A stretch of DNA of 64,000 bases from Staphylococcus durrellii (GCF_015594545.1 NZ_JADIIO010000001.1:2478725-2542724), one strand, 5' to 3'. Shown: positions 35,096-44,711, counted from the first letter of the stretch. Notes: a model not told the origin generated them from the letters alone. Made by a program: numbers and translations.

Positions 35096-35596
35096 TCACC
35101 TGAAATATAAAGGATATAGCTTTTCTTGGTTAAAGTCATTTGATAGATCCACAAAGTATTTCGTTTGCCATCTTTGTGTGCTTTTAGCAGTAGCATTTAA
35201 ATTTGATACCCAACTTGGATAAACACGCATTGCCATTTTACCTTTAGATTTATTTGACTTTATAACCCCTTTTTCTTTCAAAATATTTTTAGGGAATATA
35301 AATTGACCTATTTTATCATTGTCTATAATATTTATAATTAATTTATCTTCTGTTGTATCGTAGTCAAAGGGAATATTCTCATTAAATTCATTTTTTCTCC
35401 AAAAAGCAACAAAATAACCTTTCTTTTTCGGTGTTTTTTTTGCTAACCTACTTTTATAAGTTAATTTATCTATCTCAAAAGTAAAACCTTCATAATCAAA
35501 ATTCAAGCTGTCAATTTCAAAGTTAGTTAAAGTTGAGTTACTTATTGTATTTATAGTAGAGCATACTAATTTCTTTGAGATGTATGTGTCACTCAT
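35096..35596 (-). CDS. MepB family protein
   Basis: The 166-residue protein matches MepB, the third gene of the mepRAB locus of S. aureus: FEIDSLNFDYEGFTFEIDKL (N-terminal half), KKKGYFVAFWRK, FIFPKNILKEKGVI and KGKMAMRVYPSWV. The fold resembles a nuclease-like or DNA-interacting domain, but no activity is established. AAGGATT precedes the ATG. MepR and MepA are not adjacent, so it is a solitary copy. Confidence 0.82.
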   Translation of the reverse strand: MSDTYISKKLVCSTINTISNSTLTNFEIDSLNFDYEGFTFEIDKLTYKSRLAKKTPKKKGYFVAFWRKNEFNENIPFDYDTTEDKLIINIIDNDKIGQFIFPKNILKEKGVIKSNKSKGKMAMRVYPSWVSNLNATAKSTQRWQTKYFVDLSNDFNQEKLYPLYFR

Positions 35597-35724
35597 AATA
35601 TTTAATCCTTTCTATTGAAGTTCTTATGGTTTAATTTATCTTTTATTGCAATTTCCTTATTAGAAATAGGAAATGTATTTACTTTTGTACACACAGAAAA
35701 TATATATTCATCATGATAATATTT

Positions 35725-35892
35725 TTAAAAATAAAAATTGTTATCATAATAATAAGTATGAACAGATATGTCATTGTTTAAAAACATATTTTTTATTGTA
35801 AAAGCGTTCAATGGTATATAAAGCCCTTTACCTAAGGTTTTTACATAACTTTCTTTTAGCGTCCAAATATAGAAAATGAATAAAGTAGAATT
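35725..35892 (-). pseudogene. Fragment of an Sfp-type 4'-phosphopantetheinyl transferase
   Basis: A minus-strand frame of 56 codons contains FYIWTLKESYVKTLGKGLYI, matching the W-x-x-KES-x-x-K-x-x-G-x-G motif that binds Mg-CoA in Sfp-type transferases. The N-terminal half and the far C-terminus are missing and the frame begins at a stop. It may be the relic of a nonribosomal peptide locus such as that of the aureusimines. Confidence 0.65.
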
Positions 35893-36183
35893 TCATACTC
35901 TAAATATCTAATTTTTTCTATATAATAATTGTTTCACTAAAGAAGATTTTTTAACTATATTTTTTTGTAACTAGGTAGTCTATTCTCTCTTTTCTTACAT
36001 TCCCTAATTTTTTATCACAGTTGGAACAACCTATATCATGTACAATATCAGATATTGGATTACTTAACTTCTTTTATGTATAAATTATTCATTGTTAAAT
36101 ATACATGTTGCAATCCATACAAAGAGGTAATTTCCATGGGAGCTAATGATCACGAATATCCCTAAGATTTACTTAAACTATAA
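35893..36183. other. AT-rich spacer
   Basis: No gene or convincing repeat is seen in this stretch between the transferase fragment and the hairpins upstream of the siderophore-associated genes. Confidence 0.4.
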
Positions 36184-36218
36184 TTCCTCTCTAATTTAAT
36201 TCAAATTTAGAGGGGTAT
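36184..36218. terminator. Hairpin upstream of the iron-linked genes
   Basis: CCTCTCTAAATT-type arms (CCTCTCTAATTT and AAATTTAGAGGGG) with a short loop, followed by a T-rich stretch. Confidence 0.6.
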
Positions 36219-36310
36219 TATTTATGAGTAATAAATTAAATATCATTGCTTTAGAAATATTAGTAGGATTGCTTTAATAGGGATTAGATATATATTTAAT
36301 TGTATATGAA

Positions 36311-36359
36311 AATAGGTGTGTTATAATTGAGAACAATTATCAATTATAACACACCTATT
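36311..36359 (+). promoter_or_regulatory. Perfect 20-base inverted repeat with Fur-like core
   Basis: Perfect 20-base arms (AATAGGTGTGTTATAATTGA and its complement) flank GAACAATTA. The centre (TTGAGAACAATTATCAATT) resembles a Fur box (GATAATGATTATCATTATC type). A run of six T follows the right arm, so it might also act as an attenuator. It lies 40 bases before the unknown gene at 36399 that precedes the siderophore lipoprotein gene. Confidence 0.6.
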
Positions 36360-36398
36360 TTTTATGGATTATATAAAACTGCTACGGAGGAATCCTAT

Positions 36399-37079
36399 AT
36401 GAATACTATATACATAGTTAATTTGCCCCACATCAGAGGGACAGAAGAAGAATTAAGTCAACATAAACCATTAGATTACTATTATAAAGAGGGAATTGCT
36501 ATATCAAATTATTTAAATCAGTTTAGTCCGGAAGTATTATTTATAGAATTAGATAAATCTAATGAAAATGAAATTGCTAAGGATTTAAAACAATTAGAGC
36601 GTAACAAATCACCTTCATATTTTACAGAGTTTCATTTTGCAGCCATGCCCCTGTCGTTATTAAGAAATATCCAAATTCATCCAATAGATGATAATAATAA
36701 GGCACAGAGAAAAATCTTACAAAACAAAGCTGAAACAATGTTACAAAAATGCAAGCCAGATCTATATAATCAAATGACTTATTTTAAAAGTCAGCACAGT
36801 CAAGCAAAGGATAAAGAAGATAGTATGTTATCTTCCATGTTAAATCAATCGAGAGAAGTCATTCCATTAGAGAAATATTTTTACATTCTTATGCAAGCTG
36901 GAGATGTAGGAATCCAATTCATAAATCATTGGTCACAAAGAAATTATAAAATGGCGATGAATACAATAGAGAAGGCGAAAAATTATAAGTGTTCTATACT
37001 ATTTGTCGGTAAGTCTCATAGTAGATATTTAAAATTTATATTTGAATCTACAGGCCTCTTTAAAGCAGTCATTATATAA
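36399..37079 (+). CDS. Protein of unknown function linked to iron uptake
   Basis: The 226-residue protein starts MNTIYIVNLPHIRGTEEEL; GGAGG precedes this ATG, whereas the longer frame from 36327 runs through the hairpin. No signal peptide or membrane segment is present. The C-terminal part (CSILFVGKSHSRYLKFIFES) faintly recalls the VGxxH motif of TraB/GumN-like domains, but I would not assign the family. A Fur-like element upstream and an SstD-like lipoprotein gene 26 bases downstream imply an iron-limitation role. Confidence 0.65.
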   Translation: MNTIYIVNLPHIRGTEEELSQHKPLDYYYKEGIAISNYLNQFSPEVLFIELDKSNENEIAKDLKQLERNKSPSYFTEFHFAAMPLSLLRNIQIHPIDDNNKAQRKILQNKAETMLQKCKPDLYNQMTYFKSQHSQAKDKEDSMLSSMLNQSREVIPLEKYFYILMQAGDVGIQFINHWSQRNYKMAMNTIEKAKNYKCSILFVGKSHSRYLKFIFESTGLFKAVII

Positions 37080-37105
37080 AAATAAAAAATGAGGGTGTTA
37101 ATTAA

Positions 37106-38116
37106 ATGAAAAAATTAATTTTACTTATAGTTGTAGCGGTTTTATTGTCAGCATGTAGTCAAAGCAAAAGTAATGAGAAAAAGAAAGATGTAGTAAAAAT
37201 TAAAACAAAATATGACTTACGTGGAGACAGAAAAGATGGTAAAGATGCTGAAGTTAAAAAAGGAACTATTGCGATTCCCAAAAATCCGAAACGTATTGTT
37301 ACTTTTGATTATGGTGCAGTCGATACTATTAAGGCACTCGGTCATTCATCCGCGATTAAAGGTATCGCAAAAGGTAAAAATGGAGAAAGTTTACCTGAAG
37401 ATTTAGTAAACTTTAAGCAAAAAAAATACGCTAATGTGGGAGAATTAGGAAAACCTAATTACAATGCTGTTGCTAAACAAAAGCCAGATTTGATCATATT
37501 TTCTGGACGTACGGCTAGCAAACAAGTACTTGATGAACTTAAAAAAGCAGCACCGAATGCAAAATTGTTATACATAGGTACAGACGATGAGCAAACATTA
37601 AGTTCTATTAAAAAAAATACAAACGATTTAGGGAAAATATTTGATGAATCAGCTAAAGCACAAAAATATATAAAAAAATTAGATGAAATTAGTAATGATA
37701 CAAAAAAAATAGCATCAAAAATAAGTGATAAATCAATGATACTACTAACGAGTGAAGGCGAACTTTCAACATATGGTCCTAAAGATCGTTTTGGTGGATT
37801 GATATATAATGAAATTGGGATGAAACCAGCTGATGAAAAAATTAAAGCAGGTCCACATGGTAAATCTGTAAGCTTAGAATACGTAGCTGAAGAAAATCCG
37901 GATATTATTTTTGCTATGGATCGAGACAAAGCTACTTCTGGAAAAGGAACTAGCAGAAAAATTTTGAACAACGATGTATTAAAAGAAGTTTCTGCTGTTA
38001 AGAAGAAGCAAATTGTAGAATTAGATCCTAAAGAATGGTACTTTTCTACAAACGGAATTCAATCTAGTATCAAACAGGTAAAAGAACTTAAAAAAAATAT
38101 CGAACAATTAAAATAA
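37106..38116 (+). CDS. Siderophore-binding lipoprotein (SstD-like)
   Basis: The 336-residue protein has a lipoprotein signal (LLIVVAVLLSACS) and a class III binding-protein fold: IPKNPKRIVTFDYGAVDTI, the conserved FSGRTASKQVLDEL, LTSEGELSTYGPKDRFGGL and ENPDIIFAMDRDKA. It closely follows S. aureus SstD, the receptor of a catechol/catecholamine siderophore ABC importer. The permease and ATPase genes sstABC are not adjacent, so it must use a transporter encoded elsewhere. It is probably co-transcribed with the preceding unknown gene. Confidence 0.88.
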   Translation: MKKLILLIVVAVLLSACSQSKSNEKKKDVVKIKTKYDLRGDRKDGKDAEVKKGTIAIPKNPKRIVTFDYGAVDTIKALGHSSAIKGIAKGKNGESLPEDLVNFKQKKYANVGELGKPNYNAVAKQKPDLIIFSGRTASKQVLDELKKAAPNAKLLYIGTDDEQTLSSIKKNTNDLGKIFDESAKAQKYIKKLDEISNDTKKIASKISDKSMILLTSEGELSTYGPKDRFGGLIYNEIGMKPADEKIKAGPHGKSVSLEYVAEENPDIIFAMDRDKATSGKGTSRKILNNDVLKEVSAVKKKQIVELDPKEWYFSTNGIQSSIKQVKELKKNIEQLK

Positions 38117-38217
38117 GTACAAAAGAGATCTTGATGAACGAGGCCTCTTTTTATACTTTATTCAGGAAAAATTTACTATAATTTAAGAATCACATTAATA
38201 AGTTCTTATAAGGTAAT

Positions 38218-38249
38218 AAACGCACCCCTACTTCATGAAGGGTGCGTTT
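38218..38249. terminator. Terminator after the siderophore lipoprotein gene
   Basis: AAACGCACCCcTACTTCATGAAGGGTGCGTTT: ten-base arms with GGGTGCG pairing, followed by TTAAG. A weaker hairpin (about 38122-38150) lies closer to the stop. Confidence 0.75.
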
Positions 38250-38397
38250 TAAGTTATTTAAGCATAGAGAAACTTTATTAATACAATGCATGAATTGATT
38301 TTAGTATTTTAGGTTTCAGAAATATAAAACTCAGTAAATAGAAGTATAATTTAGATTTGATGACGTATTTACTAACATTTGCTGTTAATAAAATTTA

Positions 38398-38517
38398 TTA
38401 AGAAACAGTGGCGCTTGTTACATAACCACCACTGACATGGAAAACTATATTACCATTACCTACTTTATATCCATAAAGTCCTTCGCTTTTTGATTTCTTA
38501 TTACAATTTGGTTAATC
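38398..38517 (-). pseudogene. C-terminal fragment of an unrecognised protein
   Basis: A minus-strand frame of about 39 codons reads KSKSEGLYGYKVGNGNIVFH then VSGGYVTSATVS and stops, with no start codon. The glycine- and aromatic-rich beta pattern suggests a secreted or surface protein end, but no family is recognised. Confidence 0.35.
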
Positions 38518-38592
38518 TTATTATTTAAAAAGAAAAAATGGTTTTAAGAAAACTCCCCAACTAATGATTAATTAGGGAGTTTATATATACTT

Positions 38593-38874
38593 TTATTTAT
38601 TAAGCTTTTGTTGTTTTTGATAATAGCGTGCAAGATGTACTTCGTGTAAAAAGGCGATAAGTGGTCTGATAGTCATTTGAATACTACCAATAACGAATAG
38701 TACAGTGCCTGAAAAGACCGTGCTATCACTAAAGAATAAAAAGCTACCAGTTAGAAATACCAAGCCCAGTACTACATCATTCAGTTGGTATAACGCTTTA
38801 TAATACATTGTTATGGGATTTTCATGTCCACTTTTTTGAAAATTTAAGTCGACATGTTTACTAGTCTTTTTCAT
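38593..38874 (-). CDS. YrhK-like membrane protein
   Basis: The 93-residue protein has two membrane segments (LNDVVLGLVFLTGSFLFF and GTVLFVIGSIQMTIRPLIAF) in the YrhK-domain pattern, an N-terminal basic cytoplasmic part and a charged tail. The function of the family is unknown. GGAGGAATATT precedes the ATG. It lies downstream of the FemA/B-type gene, same strand, 108 bases away. Confidence 0.7.
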   Translation of the reverse strand: MKKTSKHVDLNFQKSGHENPITMYYKALYQLNDVVLGLVFLTGSFLFFSDSTVFSGTVLFVIGSIQMTIRPLIAFLHEVHLARYYQKQQKLNK

Positions 38875-38982
38875 TAATATTCCTCCTAAAACCTAATTCA
38901 ATTGTTTTATTCATTCCCATACTCACATATTAAAAACTGATAACTTTACATTATTTAATGACTAGCTTTTGCATTGCTGTCG

Positions 38983-40227
38983 CTATTTATTGATAAACTG
39001 ATAAATTTTATAAAATAATGGATGGATAGGTTTGATAAAATCTCCAATATACTCTTCAACATGAGCATTGAAACCTTTTTTAAATTGTTGAACACCATAA
39101 TCATCCGCTTCTTCACCGAAATCTCCAGTAATACCGTAGAAATTATATCGTGGAATATGATTGTCGATTGTAAATTTAATCATATCCCACTGTAAGCAGT
39201 AAGCTCCATTAAATTGGTAAAATTTAGGATCTGAACCACTGGATAAATAATAAACCTCATCTTTATTATAAATATATAAAGCGGCAGCTAAATCTAAAAT
39301 TTCTCCTTCTTCACTTATTAATTGTTGTGCTTCTGTAATTTTTTTATCATTACTATTTACTTGTTGCTTTAATTGTTCAAATTTATTTTTACTTTTCTTA
39401 GAATTAGGATTATCTGCTAATTTACTTTCTATATCTTTGAGTCCTGAGTTTAGTTGCTCACCTTTTTGTGATAATTGTTGTAAATATTTATTTAAATCTA
39501 CATATGCTAACTTCAACATTGAATGCTCAGGATACATTTTTTGGGTTTCTTTAAAAAATTCAAATGGGTCTTCTTTAAATTTAAAATTATGGCGTTCTTC
39601 TGCCTTTTTATATAAATTATAAAAACGTTCAGTTTCTGAATAATCTAATGTCTTAGTTTCTACGTTCAGCTCTTGTGCTTTTTTAATATTACGTCTTGTT
39701 TGATAGTCCATATCTTTCAATACTTCTTGCTCGCTTTTGCCTTCAACATCTAGTACCGATAGCCATCTTATTTGGCTTTTTTGAGAATATCCTACTGAAT
39801 AGCCTTGATGTTTATAGCCGAGTTTATTTAATTGTGTGATTAACTCTGTATTATCAAATGAACGTAATATATCTCCATCTGCATTTCTAACTGCTTCTAA
39901 TACATAAGGATCTACTAAAACGAATAAAGTTCTATGTTTTTTTAAGTATTTATTTAAACCTTTAAAGAAGCATTGCACTATATCTTTATTTTGATAATCA
40001 AGTACGGGTCCTTTATGCGAATAAAAATATTTAAATATTTTCATCGTTCTAGCTTCAGATAGAAGACATGCCGCTATAACATTATCGTTGTCTTTTACTC
40101 CTACAATATGAACATCATCTTTATGTTGTTTTCTATAATTATATTGTTCGATTGATTGAGTGTAATGAACTGGAAGATGCGTAATAAATGCTGCGTATTC
40201 TTCTTTTGTTAATTTGGTGAAAAACAT
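38983..40227 (-). CDS. FemA/FemB-family aminoacyltransferase
   Basis: The 414-residue protein from the ATG at 40227 (GGAGGATATT upstream) has the two GNAT-like subdomains of Fem transferases, with a helical coiled-coil arm inserted at roughly residues 245-310 (LQQLSQKGEQLNSGLKDIESKL onward, in part). End motifs YNFYGITGDF and VQQFKKGFNAHVEEYIGDF are typical. Such enzymes use aminoacyl-tRNA to build peptidoglycan cross-bridges. It is more like the accessory Fmh proteins than the essential FemX/A/B triad. Which residue it adds is unknown. Confidence 0.85.
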   Translation of the reverse strand: MFFTKLTKEEYAAFITHLPVHYTQSIEQYNYRKQHKDDVHIVGVKDNDNVIAACLLSEARTMKIFKYFYSHKGPVLDYQNKDIVQCFFKGLNKYLKKHRTLFVLVDPYVLEAVRNADGDILRSFDNTELITQLNKLGYKHQGYSVGYSQKSQIRWLSVLDVEGKSEQEVLKDMDYQTRRNIKKAQELNVETKTLDYSETERFYNLYKKAEERHNFKFKEDPFEFFKETQKMYPEHSMLKLAYVDLNKYLQQLSQKGEQLNSGLKDIESKLADNPNSKKSKNKFEQLKQQVNSNDKKITEAQQLISEEGEILDLAAALYIYNKDEVYYLSSGSDPKFYQFNGAYCLQWDMIKFTIDNHIPRYNFYGITGDFGEEADDYGVQQFKKGFNAHVEEYIGDFIKPIHPLFYKIYQFINK

Positions 40228-40430
40228 ATAATATCCTCCAATTTGCAATTGATTTTAATATTTTACATCTATTTTCTATATATTGATATAAATTCGAATT
40301 TCTAGTCACCTTAAAAAATATCTATTTATATATTTTATTTTTATTATATATTATTTTAAATAATTAAATTATTGTATACAGATAATAAAACTAACAATAA
40401 ACTTTTTCACTTTAATGAAATATAAGACAT

Positions 40431-40464
40431 AAAAAAAGAACCGTTATTCACGGCTCTGCTCTTT
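40431..40464 (-). terminator. Terminator downstream of the ureohydrolase remnant
   Basis: On the minus strand AGAGCCGTGAATAACGGTTC is followed by a seven-T run. It lies 20 bases past the degraded ureohydrolase stop. Confidence 0.75.
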
Positions 40465-40483
40465 TAAATATCAGCGTTTAAAA

Positions 40484-40813
40484 TTAACGCCCTTCTTTGT
40501 ATACTCTTTCTTTCAATACATAACTATACAAGTCTAATATGATACGTGCAGCTGTTGGGTCATAAGATGGCGCAACTGCTACTCAATCAAATGCCACCAC
40601 TTCATTGTGTTTAGCTACTACTCTTAACAATTCATTAACTTTATCATATTGTAGACCTCCCTGAGACGGCGTGCCTGTTTCTGGAGCAATAGAAAGGTCG
40701 ATTCCATCAATATCAATCATAATATATAATTTTTCTCCTTTAGGCATCATATCTACCAATTGCTCTACATCTTTTTTGACGCATTTGCTCTGGAGATAAA
40801 ATAGTAGCACCAT
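40484..40813 (-). pseudogene. Agmatinase/arginase-family fragment
   Basis: The frame carries the manganese-binding motif YIMIDIDGIDLSIAPETGTP, the GGLQYDKVNELLRVV block and, after a TGA at 40583-40585, VAVAPSYDPTAARIILDLYSYV. These are the C-terminal ligands and tail of ureohydrolases. The N-terminal two thirds is missing and a stop replaces a residue in FDLVEVAP-type context. It is a dead gene next to the acid-sugar cluster. Confidence 0.82.
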
Positions 40814-40995
40814 AACTTCTTCTTTTAAACTACTTATACCTCTCTATTATAATTGGTGCATACATTGATTCTGCTACTTTTAATACTAGTTCTATCCAAA
40901 TCAGTTCATTAATATTTATTTATGGGAAAGTAAATTTTGTATATTGCAAAATCTCTTTATTTCCCTAATTTAATCCTTACTATATAGCGTTTATT

Positions 40996-42363
40996 TTAAA
41001 TAATTACGTTAACGAGTAAGATAAAGCCTAAACCTAAAACAGATAATAAAGATTCTAGTAACGTCCAAGTTAAAAACGTTTCTTTAATAGTTAAACCAAA
41101 ATATTCTTTAAACATCCAAAAGCCTGCATCATTTACGTGAGAACAGAAGATACTTCCAGCACCTATGGCTAATACCACAAGTGAAATATTTACATCTACA
41201 GATTGAATAAGTGGTAAAACAACACCCACAGATGATAATGCTGCTACTGTTGTAGATCCTAATGCTACACGTAGAATGGCTGCAACTAACCATGCTAATA
41301 TTATTGGTGACATTTCAGTACCGTGGAACATTTTAGAGATTGTATCACCAACACCGCCATCAATAAGTATTTGCTTGAATACGCCGCCACCACCAATAAT
41401 TAGTAGCAACATAGCAATTGGCGTAATTGCATCTGAAACCGTTTGCATTATTTGGTTCATTGACTGCTTTCTTCTAATCCCCATCGTGTACATTGCAAAT
41501 AACACAGCGATAAGCATTGCAGTCGTAGATGATCCTATAAAGTAGATAAATCCTTCGAAGCCAGTCGCTTTGCCGTCTTCATGTCCCGTAATTAATTGCA
41601 CAACAGTTGCTAATAACATTAAAATAACTGGACTTAACGCAGTTAATAAACTAATACCAAAACTAGGCAAAGTTTTATTCTCAATTATTTGTGAATCTGC
41701 AATCGTGCCTTGATTACCTTCTCGTGTGAACGCTACTGGAGCAATTTTGTATGCAAATTTCGGAAATAATACCCCTACAATAATGGCTAAAGGTATACCT
41801 ATAATAAAGCCATACATAAGTACGTGACCGATATTAGCATGTAGCGCTTGCGAAATTGCTACAGGTCCAGGGTGAGGTGGTAAAAAGCCATGCGTAATAG
41901 CTATAGAAGTAGCCATCGGTAAACCGACTTTAAGATTTGAAATTTTCATTCTTTTTGCTAACGTAAATACCAGTGGAATAAGTAACACAAAGGCAACTTC
42001 TAAAAATAGTGATATACCAATGATAAATGAGGCAACAATCATTGCTAAGGTTACATATTTTTCGCCGAATTTATCAATCAATTTATCAGCAATTCTTGTT
42101 GCTCCTCCACCTTCTGATAATAATTTCCCTAAAATAGAACCTAACCCAAAGATAATGGCAATACTACCTAATGTATCTCCCATACCTTTTTCTACAACTT
42201 CAACGATTTTGTCTATAGGCATACCCAAAATAATACCAGTAAACATCGAAGTAATAATTAAAGCAATAAATGTATTCACTTTAAGTAACATAATTAATAC
42301 AAGTAACACTAATACCCCAATAACGACACTAATCAGTGGCCAAATTTCTCCAAACATTTCCAT
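40996..42363 (-). CDS. GntP family permease (acid-sugar importer)
   Basis: The 455-residue protein with about 12-14 membrane segments has GntP signatures: LGSILGKLLSEGGGATRIAD, FLPPHPGPVAIS and GAGSIFCSHVNDAGFWMFKE (in part). Family members import gluconate and related sugar acids by proton symport. It is last in an operon with a DUF1537 kinase and a 3-hydroxyacid dehydrogenase. That context implies a four-carbon acid sugar such as threonate or erythronate, not gluconate. GGGATGGAAATG-type start region. Confidence 0.88.
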   Translation of the reverse strand: MEMFGEIWPLISVVIGVLVLLVLIMLLKVNTFIALIITSMFTGIILGMPIDKIVEVVEKGMGDTLGSIAIIFGLGSILGKLLSEGGGATRIADKLIDKFGEKYVTLAMIVASFIIGISLFLEVAFVLLIPLVFTLAKRMKISNLKVGLPMATSIAITHGFLPPHPGPVAISQALHANIGHVLMYGFIIGIPLAIIVGVLFPKFAYKIAPVAFTREGNQGTIADSQIIENKTLPSFGISLLTALSPVILMLLATVVQLITGHEDGKATGFEGFIYFIGSSTTAMLIAVLFAMYTMGIRRKQSMNQIMQTVSDAITPIAMLLLIIGGGGVFKQILIDGGVGDTISKMFHGTEMSPIILAWLVAAILRVALGSTTVAALSSVGVVLPLIQSVDVNISLVVLAIGAGSIFCSHVNDAGFWMFKEYFGLTIKETFLTWTLLESLLSVLGLGFILLVNVII

Positions 42364-42384
42364 CCCTACTTTCTATAGACCTTA

Positions 42385-43752
42385 TTAGCTATTTAATTTG
42401 TATACTTCTGTCAATGTATCAACATCTCCAACATTTCCCGGGAAAATTACATATGGCATTTTTGGATATTTCGCTTCACTGCCTGTTAACCAAACGGGTA
42501 CACCTTTAGTTACTTGTCCAATAACAGTAGCTTTATGAATGTTTAACCCTTTAGTAGCCACATCACTTGAAGTAATGCCTCCCTTGGCAATAATAAATTT
42601 AGGCTGTATCTGTAAACCATTAATAATTTCAACCAAGCTATTAGATATATTCGTTGAAATGCTTAAATTATTAGTTAAATCTTCGGTTTTTATAACGTCA
42701 CGAGAAGTATAAATAACGACATCTTCCCCATCGTTAATAATTTGTTCTGCTTGCGTGATTTTATCTGTTATATATTCACTTAATGCAGGTTGCGTCACTT
42801 TTTTAACATCAAATTCGAGTTGCTTAATGTCAGTATTATTTAATAAATGGTGCAATTGATCAGACGTTTTCTTTACATGAGAGCCGACGACTATAATACC
42901 CCCATTGTTATTCTGTTTATAATTTTTTAAGTTAATAATCTCTCCTGGTGTTTCACACATTGCTTTAACAAATGAAGCAGCAGTTCTAAACACAAACTTT
43001 TTCTTATGTTTAGCTAAGAATTCTGTTAAACATGCCACAAAGTAGTCCATATCTTCGTCGTTCAATGCATCTACAACGACTGCATCGAAGTTGTTTAATA
43101 ACTCGAACGTATGGAAAATTGCTGTTTTATCACGTTCTCTAATCTGGCTTAAAGTAATGTGGTAAACCTCGTTGGAAGCCACAGCTCCATCACTCTTTTC
43201 AGCGATAAAATCTGCCATTCTCTCTGACTCAAACCCAAATGTTGTGTCATTTGAAAATTCACTTGCTGCAACAGGCATATACGCATCGTTTTCTTTTAAA
43301 TAATGAATACCGTTATAAGTAAAACGATTGCCCTCAAAAAATTCCGGTAAATAAAATACTGCATCAAATCCCGAAACGGAAGCATCATTTAGTATCTTTG
43401 GTTCTAAATAAAAGTGTCCTCTTAAAGTTGAATCGCCTCTGCTTATGATTAAGTATGGGTGATTTAATCGTTGTGATATTTTTTCAATATTACTGCTTAT
43501 TTCTTTATGTAAAGCAGTTGTTTCTTCCTCATTTAAAGCACGTGAATTAGTCAAAATATAAAACATGTTATTTGGTTGCTTAAAACCGTCTTCTAATAAA
43601 GTTTCAGTCCATTGTGTATATACCGGTAAATCTTTGACTGTTTGAGTACCAGTTGGGTCATCATCTAATACGATAATTTTATAATTGAAAGTATTTAAAT
43701 TTTTATGAAATTCGTCATTTTTTTGTTCGTTAATCAACTTATCATTTAACAT
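42385..43752 (-). CDS. Four-carbon acid sugar kinase (DUF1537 family)
   Basis: The 455-residue protein has the DUF1537 N-terminal substrate domain (VLDDDPTGTQTVKDLPVYTQW, RGDSTLRGHF) and the C-terminal nucleotide domain (KGGITSSDVATKGLNI, VWLTGSEAKYP, PGNVGD). The family comprises ATP-dependent kinases such as OtnK and DtnK that phosphorylate 2-oxo- or 3-oxo-tetronates or D-threonate. It lies between the dehydrogenase and permease genes with gaps of 8 and 21 bases. The exact substrate is open, since aldolase and isomerase partners are missing. Confidence 0.88.
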   Translation of the reverse strand: MLNDKLINEQKNDEFHKNLNTFNYKIIVLDDDPTGTQTVKDLPVYTQWTETLLEDGFKQPNNMFYILTNSRALNEEETTALHKEISSNIEKISQRLNHPYLIISRGDSTLRGHFYLEPKILNDASVSGFDAVFYLPEFFEGNRFTYNGIHYLKENDAYMPVAASEFSNDTTFGFESERMADFIAEKSDGAVASNEVYHITLSQIRERDKTAIFHTFELLNNFDAVVVDALNDEDMDYFVACLTEFLAKHKKKFVFRTAASFVKAMCETPGEIINLKNYKQNNNGGIIVVGSHVKKTSDQLHHLLNNTDIKQLEFDVKKVTQPALSEYITDKITQAEQIINDGEDVVIYTSRDVIKTEDLTNNLSISTNISNSLVEIINGLQIQPKFIIAKGGITSSDVATKGLNIHKATVIGQVTKGVPVWLTGSEAKYPKMPYVIFPGNVGDVDTLTEVYKLNS

Positions 43753-43760
43753 ATTGTCAC

Positions 43761-44636
43761 CTACATATTATTTATATTTTCAAAATATTTAATGATTCCA
43801 GAGTGGTCATTTAGTCCATTGCCTTGAGCAACTTCTGATTTGTATATTTCTTTAATTTGGTTTGCAACTGGTAATGTTAAACCAACGGTGTCAGCAGTAG
43901 ATGAAACATTTTTTAAATCCTTTAAATTAATATTTAAAGTACCGCCAGGTTGGTAATCTTCACCAATCATTTTAGGAAATTTAGCATCCATAACAGTAGA
44001 CCCTGCTAAACCACCTTTAATAGCTTGATACATAGCCTCTAAATCAATATTAAATTTTTTAGCTAATACGACTGCTTCTGATAGAGCAGCAATATTAGTA
44101 TTAACAATAATTTGATTTGCTAACTTAACGACACTACCAGAACCAACTTCTCCTACGCGAATAACTGATTGAGCTATTGGCTCACATACTTTTTTAATGT
44201 CGTTAAAATCACTTTCATTACAACCTACCATTATTGATAATTCACCAGTAATTGCTAATGGTTCACCACCACTAACTGGTGCATCAATATATGAAACTGA
44301 TTTTTCTTCCAGAACTTTACTAATTTCTAAAGATTCATTGGGTGTCAATGAACTTGTATCTATCACACTTTTTACGTTGACTTGAGGTTGATTCAATATC
44401 GACTCTTCCCCGCTATATAATACCGATTTCACAATTGCTCCATTTGGTAAAGATAAGAACAAGTAATCCACTTCTATTGCCATATCAGCAATTGAAACTG
44501 CTAGTGCACCTTCTTTTACCATTTCTTGTTCAGTATCTTTATTTACATCGTTTACTAGCACTATATTTTGTGCTTTAAGTAAATTTTTGGCCATGGGTTT
44601 GCCCATAATTCCTAAACCAATAAATCCAATTTTCAT
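43761..44636 (-). CDS. 3-hydroxyacid (threonate/tartronate-type) dehydrogenase
   Basis: The 291-residue beta-hydroxyacid dehydrogenase has the NAD motif GFIGLGIMGKPMAKNL, the substrate motif DAPVSGGEPLA, the catalytic lysine in GSVVKLANQI and KDLKNV near the end. It is closest in pattern to L-threonate dehydrogenase LtnD and tartronate semialdehyde reductase. AGGTAATG precedes the ATG at 44636; the open frame extends 40 codons into the operator, which I reject. First gene of the acid-sugar operon. Confidence 0.88.
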   Translation of the reverse strand: MKIGFIGLGIMGKPMAKNLLKAQNIVLVNDVNKDTEQEMVKEGALAVSIADMAIEVDYLFLSLPNGAIVKSVLYSGEESILNQPQVNVKSVIDTSSLTPNESLEISKVLEEKSVSYIDAPVSGGEPLAITGELSIMVGCNESDFNDIKKVCEPIAQSVIRVGEVGSGSVVKLANQIIVNTNIAALSEAVVLAKKFNIDLEAMYQAIKGGLAGSTVMDAKFPKMIGEDYQPGGTLNINLKDLKNVSSTADTVGLTLPVANQIKEIYKSEVAQGNGLNDHSGIIKYFENINNM

Positions 44637-44685
44637 AACATTACCTCCATTGAAAACGTTTACTTTTTGTAATTGTATACTTTTA

Positions 44686-44711
44686 AACTTAAAATGTATA
44701 CATTTTAAGTT
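44686..44711. promoter_or_regulatory. Perfect 26-base palindrome in the divergent promoter
   Basis: Half-site AACTTAAAATGTA followed directly by its complement, placed between the dehydrogenase and GntR starts. A GTATAC element recurs 20 bases away. A candidate operator for the divergently encoded GntR/FadR-type regulator. Confidence 0.75.

Noticed and set aside
40996..42363. Annotation as a gluconate permease
   Set aside because: The family is right, but the neighbouring DUF1537 kinase and hydroxyacid dehydrogenase point to a four-carbon acid; gluconate kinase is absent.
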